64,000 nt of DNA from Taeniopygia guttata (lineage: Eukaryota > Chordata > Aves > Passeriformes > Estrildidae): contig NC_133024.1 of NCBI RefSeq assembly GCF_048771995.1, positions 8,444,001 to 8,508,000 on the forward strand, in the 5' to 3' direction. Under the pieces are notes generated by a model. It made no database searches. It saw only the letters and a list, made by a program, of their open reading frames with translations, and was not told where the DNA came from. Both the position numbers and the translations under genes were made by a program. Shown here in pieces: positions 1 to 12,160 of this stretch. How positions within the stretch are numbered: position 1 is the stretch's first letter; each line of letters starts with the position of its first letter.

Positions 1-3000
1 CAAAAGACTCTGACCTTGTATCTTCCATTTTGAGGCTACTGCTTGAAAAAATACAATTTGGCACTTCAAAAGAGACATTTGACTTTTCCTTGTCTCAAAT
101 GATTGCCCCTTACAGCCCTTGAGCAACTGCAGCTTTTGGAGCATTTCAAAAATAAATGCTCTAGCATTTGGTATCAGAGAAAGTAGTTTGAGCTACTGTG
201 ATTCCCCATTATCATATTCTTTAAAAATGTACTATTGCTTAGCAAGACACAGATTTTCTCAGTCCTGTTTTTAAGCTGTGGTACCTAACAGGCTGATACT
301 TAAGATGAAGAAAAGGTAGTTTAATGTATTTCTTTTCATTAAATCTGAAGAAAATAATAGCTGCATCCATTTGGGGTAGGAATAGATAAAAAACATCCTT
401 AAGTTCCTAAAGCTTGTGTTAAAATGCAATCTGTTATCCTTAAGAAAACAATCATTATCTCCCATTTCAATGAACAATCATATCAGTGTACACTCATACA
501 TATGCATGACAATACACAAAATCACAGGATTTAATTTTTTTTAATTTAATTGACAGCATATAAAAACAAACACACTTTGATGTACACACTTACTGTCTAA
601 AATCATTTACTGTATTTGAAGGGCCAAAACTCCAACAACAGGAATAAAATCCCACCCTCAAAGTCAAAGCTACCAATATTTCTCTGAATTTCATTTAAAA
701 CACTTCATTATCTCTTTTGCTTTCTATTACATTCTCAGATATGCTCCATCTGACTTAAAACCTTACAGCAAGGTTACCAGGAGGAACAGAATCAGGTCAG
801 CACGTTAAACTAGATTTTTCTTTTACAACTGCTTCCAGGCAAATCTTCAGATTTTCCATGTTATTTACAAGGACATTAAGAAGGTCTTGTGCTTTATACC
901 TCAGTGATTTATTCTTCCTATATGCAGATGTGGTAATTCTTTAGAAGTTAGTTAATTAAAAGTTCTAGCAATAACAGTAGGATCTTGACAGACTAACTTT
1001 GATTTACCAACCTTATAAAAAGTCTGTCCTCACCTTTTAGAATCTGACTTTACCATGGGATTGTGCTAAAAAAAAATAATAATTCTTAAAATAAATCTGC
1101 TCTAAAAGTTAGTGTCTTGCACCCCAAAGATATAGCTGCAAATACAGTAAATGCTTTTACATAAGGATTTGACAATTTGTTATAAAATATTTATGAAAAT
1201 TATTTTTGGTATCAAGAGTATCAAAAGTTAAGCTATTATTAGAAATGACTTGGTGATAAGAGATGCTCTTAAACAGACACGTACTGCTTTTGTCAAATAC
1301 AATTTGCATAGCAGCAATACACTCCCACACAGCTTTGTTAAGAAATAAGGGAAAATAAAATCTTCATTCAGATAAGTGTTTTTCTTATTATTTTTTTTTA
1401 ACTGGTATCTATTTTGTATTCAAAATAGGTCTAGGTGGTTTTCTAAACACCACTGTACTTAACCCCAACTATGAGCAATCAGCATTAAGGTCCAAATGAC
1501 AAATTTTCTTATTTTCTATTTTCACTTGGGACTATGTGGGCTCTCTTCATAACACATTACAGGACATCTGGAACCACATGTGTTTTCCTGACTTTCTTCT
1601 TGCTGGATTTAAATATTTTTTATTTTAACTGATACACAGTAATGTTAATAATGTAACACATTATTAACACTAGAAAAATTGCCAGAAATCATCTCCTGTG
1701 TATCCTGCTTCCCCTTTCCAATCTTCTTCCCCACATCCCCTCTGCTGCAAAAGACTGATTCATCAGGATTATTAAATGTTAAATGTAGTGCTGCAGTGAG
1801 AACCATGATGCACCTCTTGCAGAGTTGTAGGTTGGTTGTAAGAAAGTTTTCAGTTTTTACTGGGGGTTTGTATCATAACTGAATGATAAATCTGGAGTTA
1901 CCCATTCTCATTCAGTTTATTGAGAGAGGCAATAATGTTACGGCTTTAGATAGTGAATTCACAGGAGAATTAATTGCTTGCAAAAGCTTTTAGACAAGAA
2001 GAATTCTTCTAGTAAAAAATATCTGGGTAATATCAGATTTTCATGAGAAGAAGAGCAAGTGGCAAATGCACTAATGTGTTCTGAAAGATATTTAGGCAGA
2101 GGCATCTTCTTCAAGAGGCTATTTTCTGGGAGTGTGATATTTCTGTATTTACATATTCCAGCAGGCCCAGCAAAAAATTCAAGCCTTATCTACATTGTAA
2201 CAACCTCTACAATCAAGAAACATGTTCTATAGCTAAGATCCTAATATTTGTTGCCTTAAATGCAAATTGGAAAGCTGCAATTTTTCACATTAGATAATGT
2301 CACACCATCAGGCAGTCACACATACAATCAAATTTTATCTATCAGCTTTATCACCAGACTGACAGTAACCAGAATACAAGTACTGGGGTCCTGCAATTAA
2401 TGATGAGATAAAAATCCCACCACTCTTGCTGCCACCTAAACATGCTCAGCAACTTCCACGACTGGACACTAACCACAAGACCAAATTGGGATGGAGTCTT
2501 CCCTAGGCTGCTTTTGTTTAATTTTAGGAAATATAATGTTCTTCAGTTACTTGAGTTATATAGCTCAACAAAAAAATTATTAATATACCTCCTACAAAAA
2601 TTAATAGTACATTTATATCAGAGACACCATTAGCTTATCTGGAAAATCCCTCAGGAAAAGACTTACCTTATGTGGAGGAGACAAATTAAACCCAACTTTG
2701 GAGTTTGAGACTTCCCTTTTTCTTCTAAAGATGAATTTATCTCTTTTCAGTTCAGTACCTCTGTGCTCTCTTCTGACCTAATTTTGTCTGTGATAAATGC
2801 CAGAGTTTTAGTGGAGTCACTTGAGCTCCTGTAAGAAAAGAACTGAAGTAAAAAATGAATGCTCTCAGCATTCCTGCTCTGACAGATTGCTTGACAGGAC
2901 ACTAAAAGCCTTGCAAGGCTATAGGTGAGGTAAAGCCCCAGAACTGCCATTCTTTTAGGCAAAATTGCATTTTGGTTTTCTGCTAATTATTCTGTACTAA

Positions 3001-5929
3001 CATAGCAAAGTTAAAGCTCATTCAGACTAAGAAGGTCTACTATTTGTACAGTCCTGATACAGGCTGTTTAATAAGACTCATTCCCAGGGTATTGCATGAC
3101 CACAAGACATTCAAATTAAATTTCAGCCTTAGTTTAGACAGAAGAAAGACAAAAAAATGCTTTCAACTGAGAAACCTTGCAAAGCACAGCTGGCACAGAA
3201 GTTTCTCAATTTAATTACTTTCTATTCCTCCCCTATCCAAGCACCTTGCTTTGATTTTTCACTTGATGGAGGGTCAGCAAATTGCATGGAAGACTGAGCA
3301 CAGGTGCACCTGCTCTTGCAGAAATGGGCAGTGAGCAGGCACAGAAGGTGCAGGGAGGTTTCCCATCCCATCCCTTCCAGGGGGATCCCAAGGTGTGTCA
3401 GAGGATCCACCACAAAACTCCACATTGCAGGGTAAGGCAGGCAAGACAGATCAGACCCCTCAGGTAACAACAACATTTAAAAGGCTCTACTGGCCAGAGT
3501 CAAGAGCTCTTCCAGCCCCATATCCTGTCCCAAATGCTGTGCCAGGGGTAACACAGGCAAGCACACTGGGATTTTTGCTCGAATGTTTGTTCCCAGCTTC
3601 CAGCACTCTGCAGCCTTGGGGCTTACAGAGCCAGCCAGAACTTCTTTCCAGGGTTACAGCTAAACCCCTCCTGGATTTACAGACTCATTTATCTCTACCT
3701 CAACAAGAAAACTCCCTCACAGAGCAATGAATTCAGCTGGAGAGAAAAACTGAAGAAATTAGATAATCTCATCACCACCTAACACATTTAGGAAGAGGAG
3801 TCTTTTTCTGGAAACTGAACCAAAGCATGTGACACCTTAAGAAGTAGTTGGTGGGGGGCCAACAAGTAAACAGTTGTGACTATATGTTATACAATCTTAA
3901 GCCTTAAGATGATGTAATAAAAAAATTTTAAGGGTTTGTCCAAAGCAGAAACTTAACCAAGTTGGGCTATTTCAATACCATGATCAGTTTCACTGATTCA
4001 CTGCAACTGCTCCAAAGTAGCTTTAACTTCCCAAAAATCATGCAGGTATATTCTGAAGTCTCAGTTTGTTGAACAGGCAAATGTTTTGTTATGTAGGATC
4101 AAGGAATGCCCAGTTCTGTCTTCTATTAGCAAAAAAAAAAAAAAATTCCACAAGATACTTTACCTGAATCATATGAAAACAAAAACTGGCTGTTTACAGC
4201 TAATGAACACTTGCTTCATACCAGATGAGCAAGCAAATATATTTATCAGAAGAACAACCTTCCTTTATTAAAACTGCTCTATTTTTTCCTAGTGCCTCCT
4301 CAGTCCTCTATGAAAAAAAAAAAACAAAAAAAAAAACCAAAAAAAAAAACCCCAAAAAACCCACAAACCAAAACTACCCCAAACACTTTTTTAAGGAATA
4401 GGATTATCAGAACTTTGAACTAGTAGTAAAACACAGTATTGTAGATATATTAAGAGTACAGTGTTTCCCAACACTGGGAATAAATTCCTATGTAATAAAA
4501 TTCCTCAATATCTTTAAACAATTGACTGAGGTTCTGAAAAGTCAATGTCTAAAAGCACAATTCAAGTCTGACTTTCAGATGCCCAAGTGAACAGTTTAAA
4601 AAAAAAAAAAAAAAAACAACAAAAAAACCCAAAACAACAGTAATTAAAACAGTACAGCCAGAGCTTCTCTGCACTCCATTATTGGTAGAAGATGGGTACA
4701 TTCACATGAACACCATAAAACAGCACACCCACATTGTTGAGGTATTATCAAAACTTGCAGATCTACACAAGAGGAACAAATTTATGACAGCATTTATAGA
4801 CCACATTCTTGTTTTTAAAGGACGAGTAGATAGTTTTCATGCATTCTATTGCTTAAACACTTCTTCATCTCCTAGAAAGCATTTGGATTTTTAAAGGTTT
4901 ATGGAAATTTCCTTAATGTCCCCAATGTCAATGATGCTAAGGTGTTTACTGAAGTAGTGTCTCTTTTTAAACCTCACCTTAAATTAAAAAGAAAATATGA
5001 AAGGCATAGACATAGATGTAGCAATCATTAGTACTCATTCTTCAACATTCTTCTCCATATTTTCTACTTAAATACCTAAGCGAAACAGAAGCAATCTGAT
5101 CATGTAAAAATTTATATTTAGGAGACAGACAGCTGCAAAAACAAAAACAAAATAAAACAAACAAACAAACCCCCTCAAAACAAAACCCCACCCAAACACA
5201 CAAACAAAAAAATGTGGGGTATGACTGAGCACCAAAATTATTTTTGCACTGAGAATTAAAAATCTCAGTGCTTCATTCACTTCTAGTAGCAAAGTAATAG
5301 CATTTATTTTCTAATGACCTTTTCTCACAGTGAGAAATATAATCTTGTGTAAGTAATAAGTAACAGTAATCAAAGTGCCAACAATAGAAAACACAGCAGC
5401 AATATATCCAGTTTCATATTGCTGCTGTTACATGTTTTCCAAATTTTGGCACTCCTTTTATAAACACTTTTTACCTTGTGCTTGAATTTTCTGGCACTTA
5501 AAATTTTCCCTCAAAGTGCTGAAAGGATTTTAGAAAAAGCAGCTGGGACCACACCAGAGAAAGGAAAATAAAATCATGTTTTACATGTGTGTATAATGCT
5601 GTTCTCTGCCTTCCACAATTATAGAAAGAACAGAATTTCCAAATTTCCAAAACTAGTATTCAAAAACTGCTTGTTTCCTCAGCTTCCAAACCAAACAGGA
5701 CATTTAGCTCTGAAGACTGGAGGGGGGATTTAAAGGAGTACATTCAGCACTGGTTTATTATTACCATATTACAAAATGGTAATAACTTTTCTTAATATCA
5801 CCACTCATATTTTACAAGGAGCACTTGGTGATGCCTCACATTTTAGCTTTTATATTTTTCAGATTCTACCCTTTAGTGTGTAAGTCTAAGCTTCATATTA
5901 GGGGATAGTAAGCTCTCTTCATGGAATTG
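1..5929. other. intergenic DNA downstream of USP25, no gene seen
   Basis: It is AT-rich sequence with only short chance frames. A moderately GC-richer patch at about 3220-3720 carries overlapping open frames on both strands, none resembling a known protein. A-rich tracts are near 4.3, 4.6 and 5.15 kb. I see no recognisable transposon, RNA gene or exon. Confidence 0.6.
4305..4380. repeat. A-rich tract interrupted by C runs
   Basis: Runs of A broken by CC or CCC (AAAAACCAAAA type) extend from about 4312 to 4375. Similar tracts occur at about 4598-4640, 5145-5210, 8703-8740, 15680-15715, 32040-32060 and 45175-45230, and as T/G versions at 33665-33720 and 55985-56045. They may be decayed poly(A) tails of retroposed sequences or simple low-complexity DNA. 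Confidence 0.7.
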
Positions 5930-6256
5930 GTAGGCAAAACAATTCCTTCCCTAGCTGGGGACCCAGGGACAAACCGATCCAGATCTCAGGCCCAAGAGCA
6001 TAAACAACGGTGGACCAAAGAGAGAAAACAAGAAGGATGGGACTTCATGTGCTAAAGTTTTAATTAGACAATTAGCTACAATATGCTAATGTACCAAAAC
6101 TTATAAAAGTGTGAGACCTGTTGTCCATTTTGTGGCCATTTTGGGTTGTGCTGCTCAAGGTGGATCTATCTGAGGCCTCTTAATAAATACTTACTTTATT
6201 CTTTAGCTCTGTCTAATCTTTGTTCTAGGTCAGCCTTTATAAGGCATCATTGTCAC
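5930..6256 (+). mobile_element. probable solo ERV LTR (ERVL-like)
   Basis: The stretch has LTR promoter-terminator layout: GGGGACCCAGGGACAAACCG near the start, a TATA-like TTATAAAAG at about 6101, AATAAATACTTACTTTATTC at about 6182, then TCTGTCTAATC, TTCTAGGTCAGCC and AAGGCATCA near the end. No internal retroviral genes are adjacent. I could not fix exact ends or a target duplication. The family is from memory of avian LTRs, not a search. Confidence 0.55.
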
Positions 6257-6623
6257 CAAAAACTATCAGGGCTAAAGAGTGCTAAGGCTCATCCTCCTTA
6301 TTTATCAGTCCCTATAGTCCTGGTGGGGCAATGTGCCTTACTATTAATTGCAATTACAATTACTACGATTGTATCACTGCTACCAGCAATTGTGCAGCAC
6401 AGCGCTGAAGATTTTTTGCAAGGAAGCATCCCCTGTGTGAAAGCATCTCCTGTGAGCCTCTCTGGTTTCTGCAGCAACATCAGTACCATGCCAGCAACTT
6501 TCCATTCAATTCTGTTTTCTCTCAACTTCCCAAGGATCACGAGATGGGAGCTGTTTACTGTGGACTTCTTTATTCCAGCTGCTCCCAAGAGGAGCCAGCA
6601 CAGTGGTTTGATTTACCACGAGT

Positions 6624-6768
6624 CCCTGAGAGTAGCTCAGCTGGGCAGAGCACTGTGTTAGCAACACCAAGGTTGTGGTTTTGATCCCTGCCCAGGCCTC
6701 ACATGTAAGAGCTGCACTTGCTGATTGATCATCGTGGGTCTCTTCCAACTCACAATATTCTGTGCAAT
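6624..6768 (+). mobile_element. tRNA-Ile-derived SINE with CR1-like tail (TguSINE1-like)
   Basis: The head follows tRNA-Ile: A-box TAGCTCAGCTGG at 6633-6644, then TGTTAGCAACACCAAGGTTG and a degenerate B-box near 6677-6687 (GGTTTTGATCC). The tail at about 6727-6768 (GTGGGTCTCTTCCAACTCA, TATTCTGTG) resembles a CR1 3' end, which would let CR1 machinery copy it. This head-tail combination is the TguSINE1 arrangement described in zebra finch, so it points to a passerine. It is not a functional tRNA gene because the arms no longer pair. Confidence 0.8.
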
Positions 6769-9700
6769 CTGAAACAGGACTGAAAGGACTGCAGAGCAGC
6801 TCATTCTGACATGAGTGATGACAGAAAGCCTCTTCCCCTCTTCTTCCTTCAGGAGAAGTACAGCTAAATAAGGAGTAAAAGCTGGGTCCCAGGATGAGTT
6901 GCCACTAAATGGTCATTTGAGCAAGGGTGTTTGCATTGGTATCCAAGTGGCTGCTGCTGTTTGTGCAAACAGTGATCCATGGTAGCCATGCAAAAAGCCA
7001 CACACAAAACACTTCTGACCTCTGGAATCTTACAGTTCACTTGGAACACCAAGGCTTTAACAGAGAAAATAAAAGGTACACATTAGAAGCTGAAAATGAC
7101 AGCTTAAATCCACTTTTATCTTAAGCATTTATCCCCTCAAAAATAGTTTTTCTGAAGTTCCATTTAGCACAGAACTAGCTAATAGGTGAACAACTCCCTA
7201 CGGTGCACTCACTCCAATAGCTTTAATATCAATATAATAAAGCTGAATTTTAATTGGCTTTGACATTACAGTTACCCTAAAATGATTCCTATTCTACTTT
7301 CAACTAAATCATAAGTAACATTTTCTTTATAAAGTGACAATATTATTCAAGACTTGTGATGTGAATATATCAGATACCTATGGTAATGAACATTCTGGAG
7401 AGTGTTTGCTCCACACAGCACTCTAAAATCTGGACATTTGTATTTGACCTATGATCTCTGTAGATTTTCTCAGGTTTTTTATGCTTTTTCCATGGTTCAT
7501 TACTTTTTAAAGTGATTTTTTTTTAAGTATTAATTTTTCTGAAGTCAAAACAAACAAACAAAAAACCTTTAATGTTATTTTTAGGCTGTGAGCTTGCAGA
7601 GGTTTGAGTAGCTTTGAACTAAAATATTGATTATCAGCTTTCAAAGTGGAACTACCAAGCCCTTGCAAACAAATCTGCTGGAGTGGCAGCCTACAGCCAT
7701 CCAGGACTGTTAAAATGCTACTCTGAAGGGTTTTGCCTTTTTCTGAACACACAGCATATTCCATTTTCTTCTTTGTAGAGGAAGAATCACAATAAGCACA
7801 CGAACACATGCATACATATATGTCTATTCATACACACTCATTTGTGCCAATCCCAGATTACAGACAGCAACTGTTCTGTCTGATCTATAGGAGGAGCAGA
7901 TGAAGACTGACTTGATAGCAAATATTCAAGACTTTTTGGGTTTAAACATATTTTCAGTTTTCCTGAGTGGGAAAGAAGGACCATTCAACCAGCTTCACTA
8001 GATACTTGTGGTTCTAGAAGGAAGACAGCATCCCAAATAGAAATGCAGTCCTCAAACACATGGCCCAACCTTACCCTTTTTTTATTTCTGTTCAACTTCC
8101 TTTCCCTACACTGGGGAGGACACATCTTTCTCCACAGTGTCTTTTAAAATTTAAAGATGCAACAGGAGAACTTTTATCTCAGCTGGGGCTTCAAGAACAT
8201 ATTCTAACACAAACCAGAAGGTGATGATGAGACTACACATCCCCAAGTCTTGTGTCCCTCCCTGCCTCAAGTGAGTGTCAGGTCCAATTGCTGCAGGGTT
8301 GAGTTTGCTCTGGGGTACCTGCTCATAAACCACGACTTGGCTCTCCAAAATTGAAACCACATTTCCAAGAAGCGTATAATCAATCTTTCAGAGGAGGAAT
8401 AGGGCAGCAATCTATTTTTCATGCTTTTATAACCCCTCATGACAACATATCACATTAAGATTTTTTCAAGTGTGCGTCATTTCAGACTGTACAGGTCACA
8501 GCCACATATTCCCAGTGAACGTTTCCATTACAGCACAAACTCTGCTGAATGAACCACACAGAATACTTACAAGCCTTGATATGTGAGGAGGGAATAGCAC
8601 TGCACTATGTTAGTTTTAACACATAGGACAACTAATCAGTTCAGAAATCTCCCAGTATATTCTAGAAAGAGTTTAGCAACTGCAAGAACAAGGACTATAA
8701 TGGAAAAAAAAAAAAAAACCAACAAAAAACAAACAAACCAAATACAATTTACTGCATGCTTTGGTTCTGCAACAAGACACCACTAGAGCTGGAAATAATG
8801 TAAGGGAGAGCAAAGTCCTTCTTCCACCAGTGTAGGTACTTAATGAAGAAAAATTTCATATATCAGACAGCAATTCCATATCTACAGGTTTCTCACTCAG
8901 GGTGGAACCCGGCAAATTTGCATAAAAAGAAGAAAGATAACTGAGTGTTATCATTGGGTGCTACTACTGCACACATTAATCCCATCCTTGACTTCTTGCA
9001 TTCTTCTCTCTCAATATTTCACAGTGAGTACATACAATGTGCAGCTGAAGAAAGTTCCTGATGCTTCTCAGCAAAGCATTTGGAAGTGAAACCATGGACA
9101 AAAGCTCAGCACCAGAAGCATGACATATTTCCTCCTGCTCTGTGCTAGAGAGCAGGCTGGCAGCTGGGGACTGCTGTCAGCCCTGGAGCTTTGAGCACTG
9201 ACAGAAGTCCATCATCACCAGGCTGCCAGCAAGGCAGGGTGTGACATGGCTGGGAAAGCCAGGCTGAGCTCTCTGGAGCAGGTAGAGCATCAGCTTTGCT
9301 CCAGACAGCAGGAAGGGGAGCAGCAAGCATGGAGCAGCTGCTGTGTAAATTAAATCCATCAAATGGCAGCACTTTAGCAGGAACAAAAATGGCTCAGTGC
9401 TGGCCTCAGGTCTCCAGCTCTCGCAGAGGAACTTACAAGCCATGGAAAAGTAATTATGATGGCAAGAAAGAAAAATGCAATAGGTCTTGAGAGCTGGGAG
9501 GTTTAAACTCCTTGTTATATGAAAACAGAATATCAGAGAGACTTTCTCCTGTACATTGGCTTGTATTTCTTGGGGCCACTTTAAGTAAACACTCATCTAT
9601 CTTCTTTCGTGCCCATGTGATCTCATACACTACACATTGGGAAAAAAAATAAAATTTCACGACTCCTAAAACACATTGGGTAAGGAGAACTGCATGCAGA

Positions 9701-11393
9701 AAAACTCTTGTAGACATGCTACAGCAACACAAATTCATTCACCTCTGTAACTTTGACCACGAGTCATGATATCCAAACATCTCAGGTTATCTCTGACGTG
9801 TTCACGTAGGACTATTTTGGTCTTGCACATGTGGGGCTGAGTGGCACAGAAACACAAATACTAAAGGCCACTTAAATTCATCAAGAATTAAAAAGTTGCC
9901 CACAGAGCTGGTTCAAAAAATTGTAGAAGACTAATTATACCTTCCAATATGCCCAGAAAATAATATTATTTTGTTTTACAGCTTTTCATGAACGCACACC
10001 CCTCAGTCTGGCCTGCCATTCTCAGATCTCTGTAATGTGCACCTTAGGGGGAACCTCTTACAGTCTGTGGGATGAAGAAATGCAATATATGCCACAAGAG
10101 GGGCAAACACAAAGGCAAGACAGCATCAAAGGAGAAAAAAAAGCACTTCCTTTGTGAGAGTTTAATTTCTTCTTTCCACCTCCTTGTGAAAGCTCAGCTG
10201 GTTCCATGAGCAGGAAGTGATGGAGAATGTAAGGCAGAAGCTACCTGGGCATGCTGAGAACTGGCACCACCTTCCTCTCCTGCACCCCTGCCAAAGCAGA
10301 GCAGGGACACAGAGTTTTCCCTGCCCTCCCTTCCCCAAGGAGCAACTCAACCCTGCCTGCCCTCTGCTTGTCAGCCCTGCAAGTGGAACCAAGAGCTGGC
10401 TGCACATTAGCTCAGAACATGCTGACATGCCACTCTGGAGAGCCTATTTGAAAGGTTAATAACTTTTAAAATCCAATTAGAGGGCCTAATTAGCTAAAGC
10501 AAGCTTTGGTCTGCCTCTGAATCTCAAACTAGGTGAGCACAATAAAGATTAATCTGTTCTTTGCTCTTTTGCAGGCAGCAAAGAGGATGCTGAAGCTCCT
10601 GAATGCCTCTGTTTTCAGGTGGGCACCACAATGACCTGAGCAAGCTCAGGTCCGAACTTCAGAGCAAGTTCAAACCCAGCAGAAAAGCTCAATCACAAAC
10701 TTTGTGTTCCATTGTCATGATATCATGATGCTGATACTTTGATCGTGACAAGCACAGCCACATATGCTATGTTTGCCATTCTTGAGCACATAACGCCAAA
10801 ATTATCTGATTTGCTAGGAAGAGTAGCAATAAAAAAAAAAATACAGCAATTTTATTTCTCACTCAAGTATCTCTGTGGAACTATGGCATCAACTATGCCA
10901 GATCATCTTGTATTCACACTTGTTCACACGTACACACTTCCAAATATGCAAGAAACCCATCAGTTAGTTATTAACCCACTAATTACTAGTTAACCTGCTC
11001 TAGGCATCCAAATGAAACCTTATTTCATTATCTCACAAGCTGTGCTTTCTCTTTCCTGCTAGACATCATTAGTAGACTTAAAAAGTGAATACATAAATAA
11101 GTAAAATTACTATTTTCATAGACATTTAAGACAAACCAAAAGAAAATTATCTACAACACAAGCTCCTGAAAATTTCCAGTGTATGACTGTCCCAAATCTC
11201 CCATTTACACACAACCTTACAGGTAGAAAAGCTAAACTCACGATGTCATATTTTTTTAAACATCTGCTAATAAACTACTCTAAATTGTCTTGTTTATGGG
11301 CGCACCTGAGTCTCAAAAAGCCCTAGTGGTTTTCCTAGGAATGCTTCCTGGGAGCTGGTATATGCTGCCACAGCCACGGCAGTGGTACCAATG
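6769..11393. other. intergenic DNA, no gene seen
   Basis: No recognised repeat family or coding sequence. GC-richer patches at about 9120-9430 and 10200-10450 have open frames on both strands without domain-like features. An A/C tract sits near 8.7 kb. Confidence 0.55.
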
Positions 11394-11770
11394 TGTCGGA
11401 ATCTGAGGGATTGTAGAAAGTCTCTGTCTTTCAGCCCCGCTGCCAAAGAAGAAGCCATAATTCGTCTGTGCTGGTTTCAAGGTTGTTTATTCTGTTTATC
11501 TCTAACATGTTCTGCTGCCCTGCTGCAGCTCTGTCCTGCAGGGCAGCGTGTGGGGCTCTGCCCTCAGTGGCATGTTACAAACATTAAATACCAGAAACTA
11601 CCTGTGCTGGATTTACAATAACGTGCCAATATCTGTCACCTACATTGAACAGTGTGTCCCCAGCCTAAACCAACAGAAAAATGCCAACACCACAGTGAAA
11701 CATGGAGGGCATGAAGAAGAAGAAAAAGGATGAGACACACTCAACTTCCTCCCTCTTGTCTCCTTTGAAC
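11394..11770 (-). mobile_element. partial LTR of the same family, inverted orientation
   Basis: The reverse complement of this stretch matches about 12465-12860 over most positions, including the CAACCTTGAAACCAGCACAG block and the TTCCGACA terminus, here at 11401-11394. It is therefore the 3' part of a related LTR pointing the other way. The 5' (U3) portion, above about 11770, no longer aligns well by eye, and I found no matching terminus or target duplication. It may be truncated, rearranged, or from a subfamily with a different U3. The boundary at 11770 is approximate. Confidence 0.75.
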
Positions 11771-11879
11771 CCCTAATCTAGAAACCTAAAATTTTACTTT
11801 TGCACCCGTGCCACACTTAATTATTACTTATATCAAACACTCAGAGCTTTTAATTCATCCTGTAGGATTGAAAACTCTT

Positions 11880-12160
11880 TTCCATGGACAGAGATCACAG
11901 ACAGTGTCTCTGGGGGCTCTGTCCAGGGGGGTTCCTTCAGCCCAGCGGAGCTTTCACTGCGGGAACACCGAGTGTCCGAGGGTGTTTGCACAGCCCGGGC
12001 CCCGGGGCTCGCAGGGCTCTGCCTGTCCCGCAGGAACCATCCCGGACTCGCCCCTCACGGAGCGCCGCATCCCGGCAGGGCTGCCAGGGACCGGCAGGTG
12101 CCGCTGCGGCCCCGCGGTGCTGCAGGGACCGGGAATGGCCCGGGCTGGAAGGGAAATGAA
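11880..12160. other. CpG-rich block between inverted LTRs
   Basis: This is a sharply GC- and CpG-rich island in an AT-rich region, densest at about 11990-12130, with CCCGGG and GCCGC-type words. It lies between the left LTR fragment and the CR1/LTR nest. Open frames run through it in several phases, as expected of GC-rich DNA, and none resembles a known protein. It could be a diverged LTR U3, part of another repeat, or a small CpG island. Confidence 0.5.

Noticed and set aside
3395..3730. 111-codon plus-strand frame
   Set aside because: No recognised motif, overlapping frames on the other strand, no splice or promoter context; likely chance in a GC-richer patch.
6146..6661. 171-codon open frame on the plus strand
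   Set aside because: It starts inside the probable LTR and ends inside the SINE; composition is not gene-like and it matches nothing I know.
6624..6697. tRNA-Ile gene
   Set aside because: A-box and anticodon-arm similarity are clear, but the B-box has an extra base, the acceptor stem does not pair, and a CR1-like tail follows, so it is a SINE.
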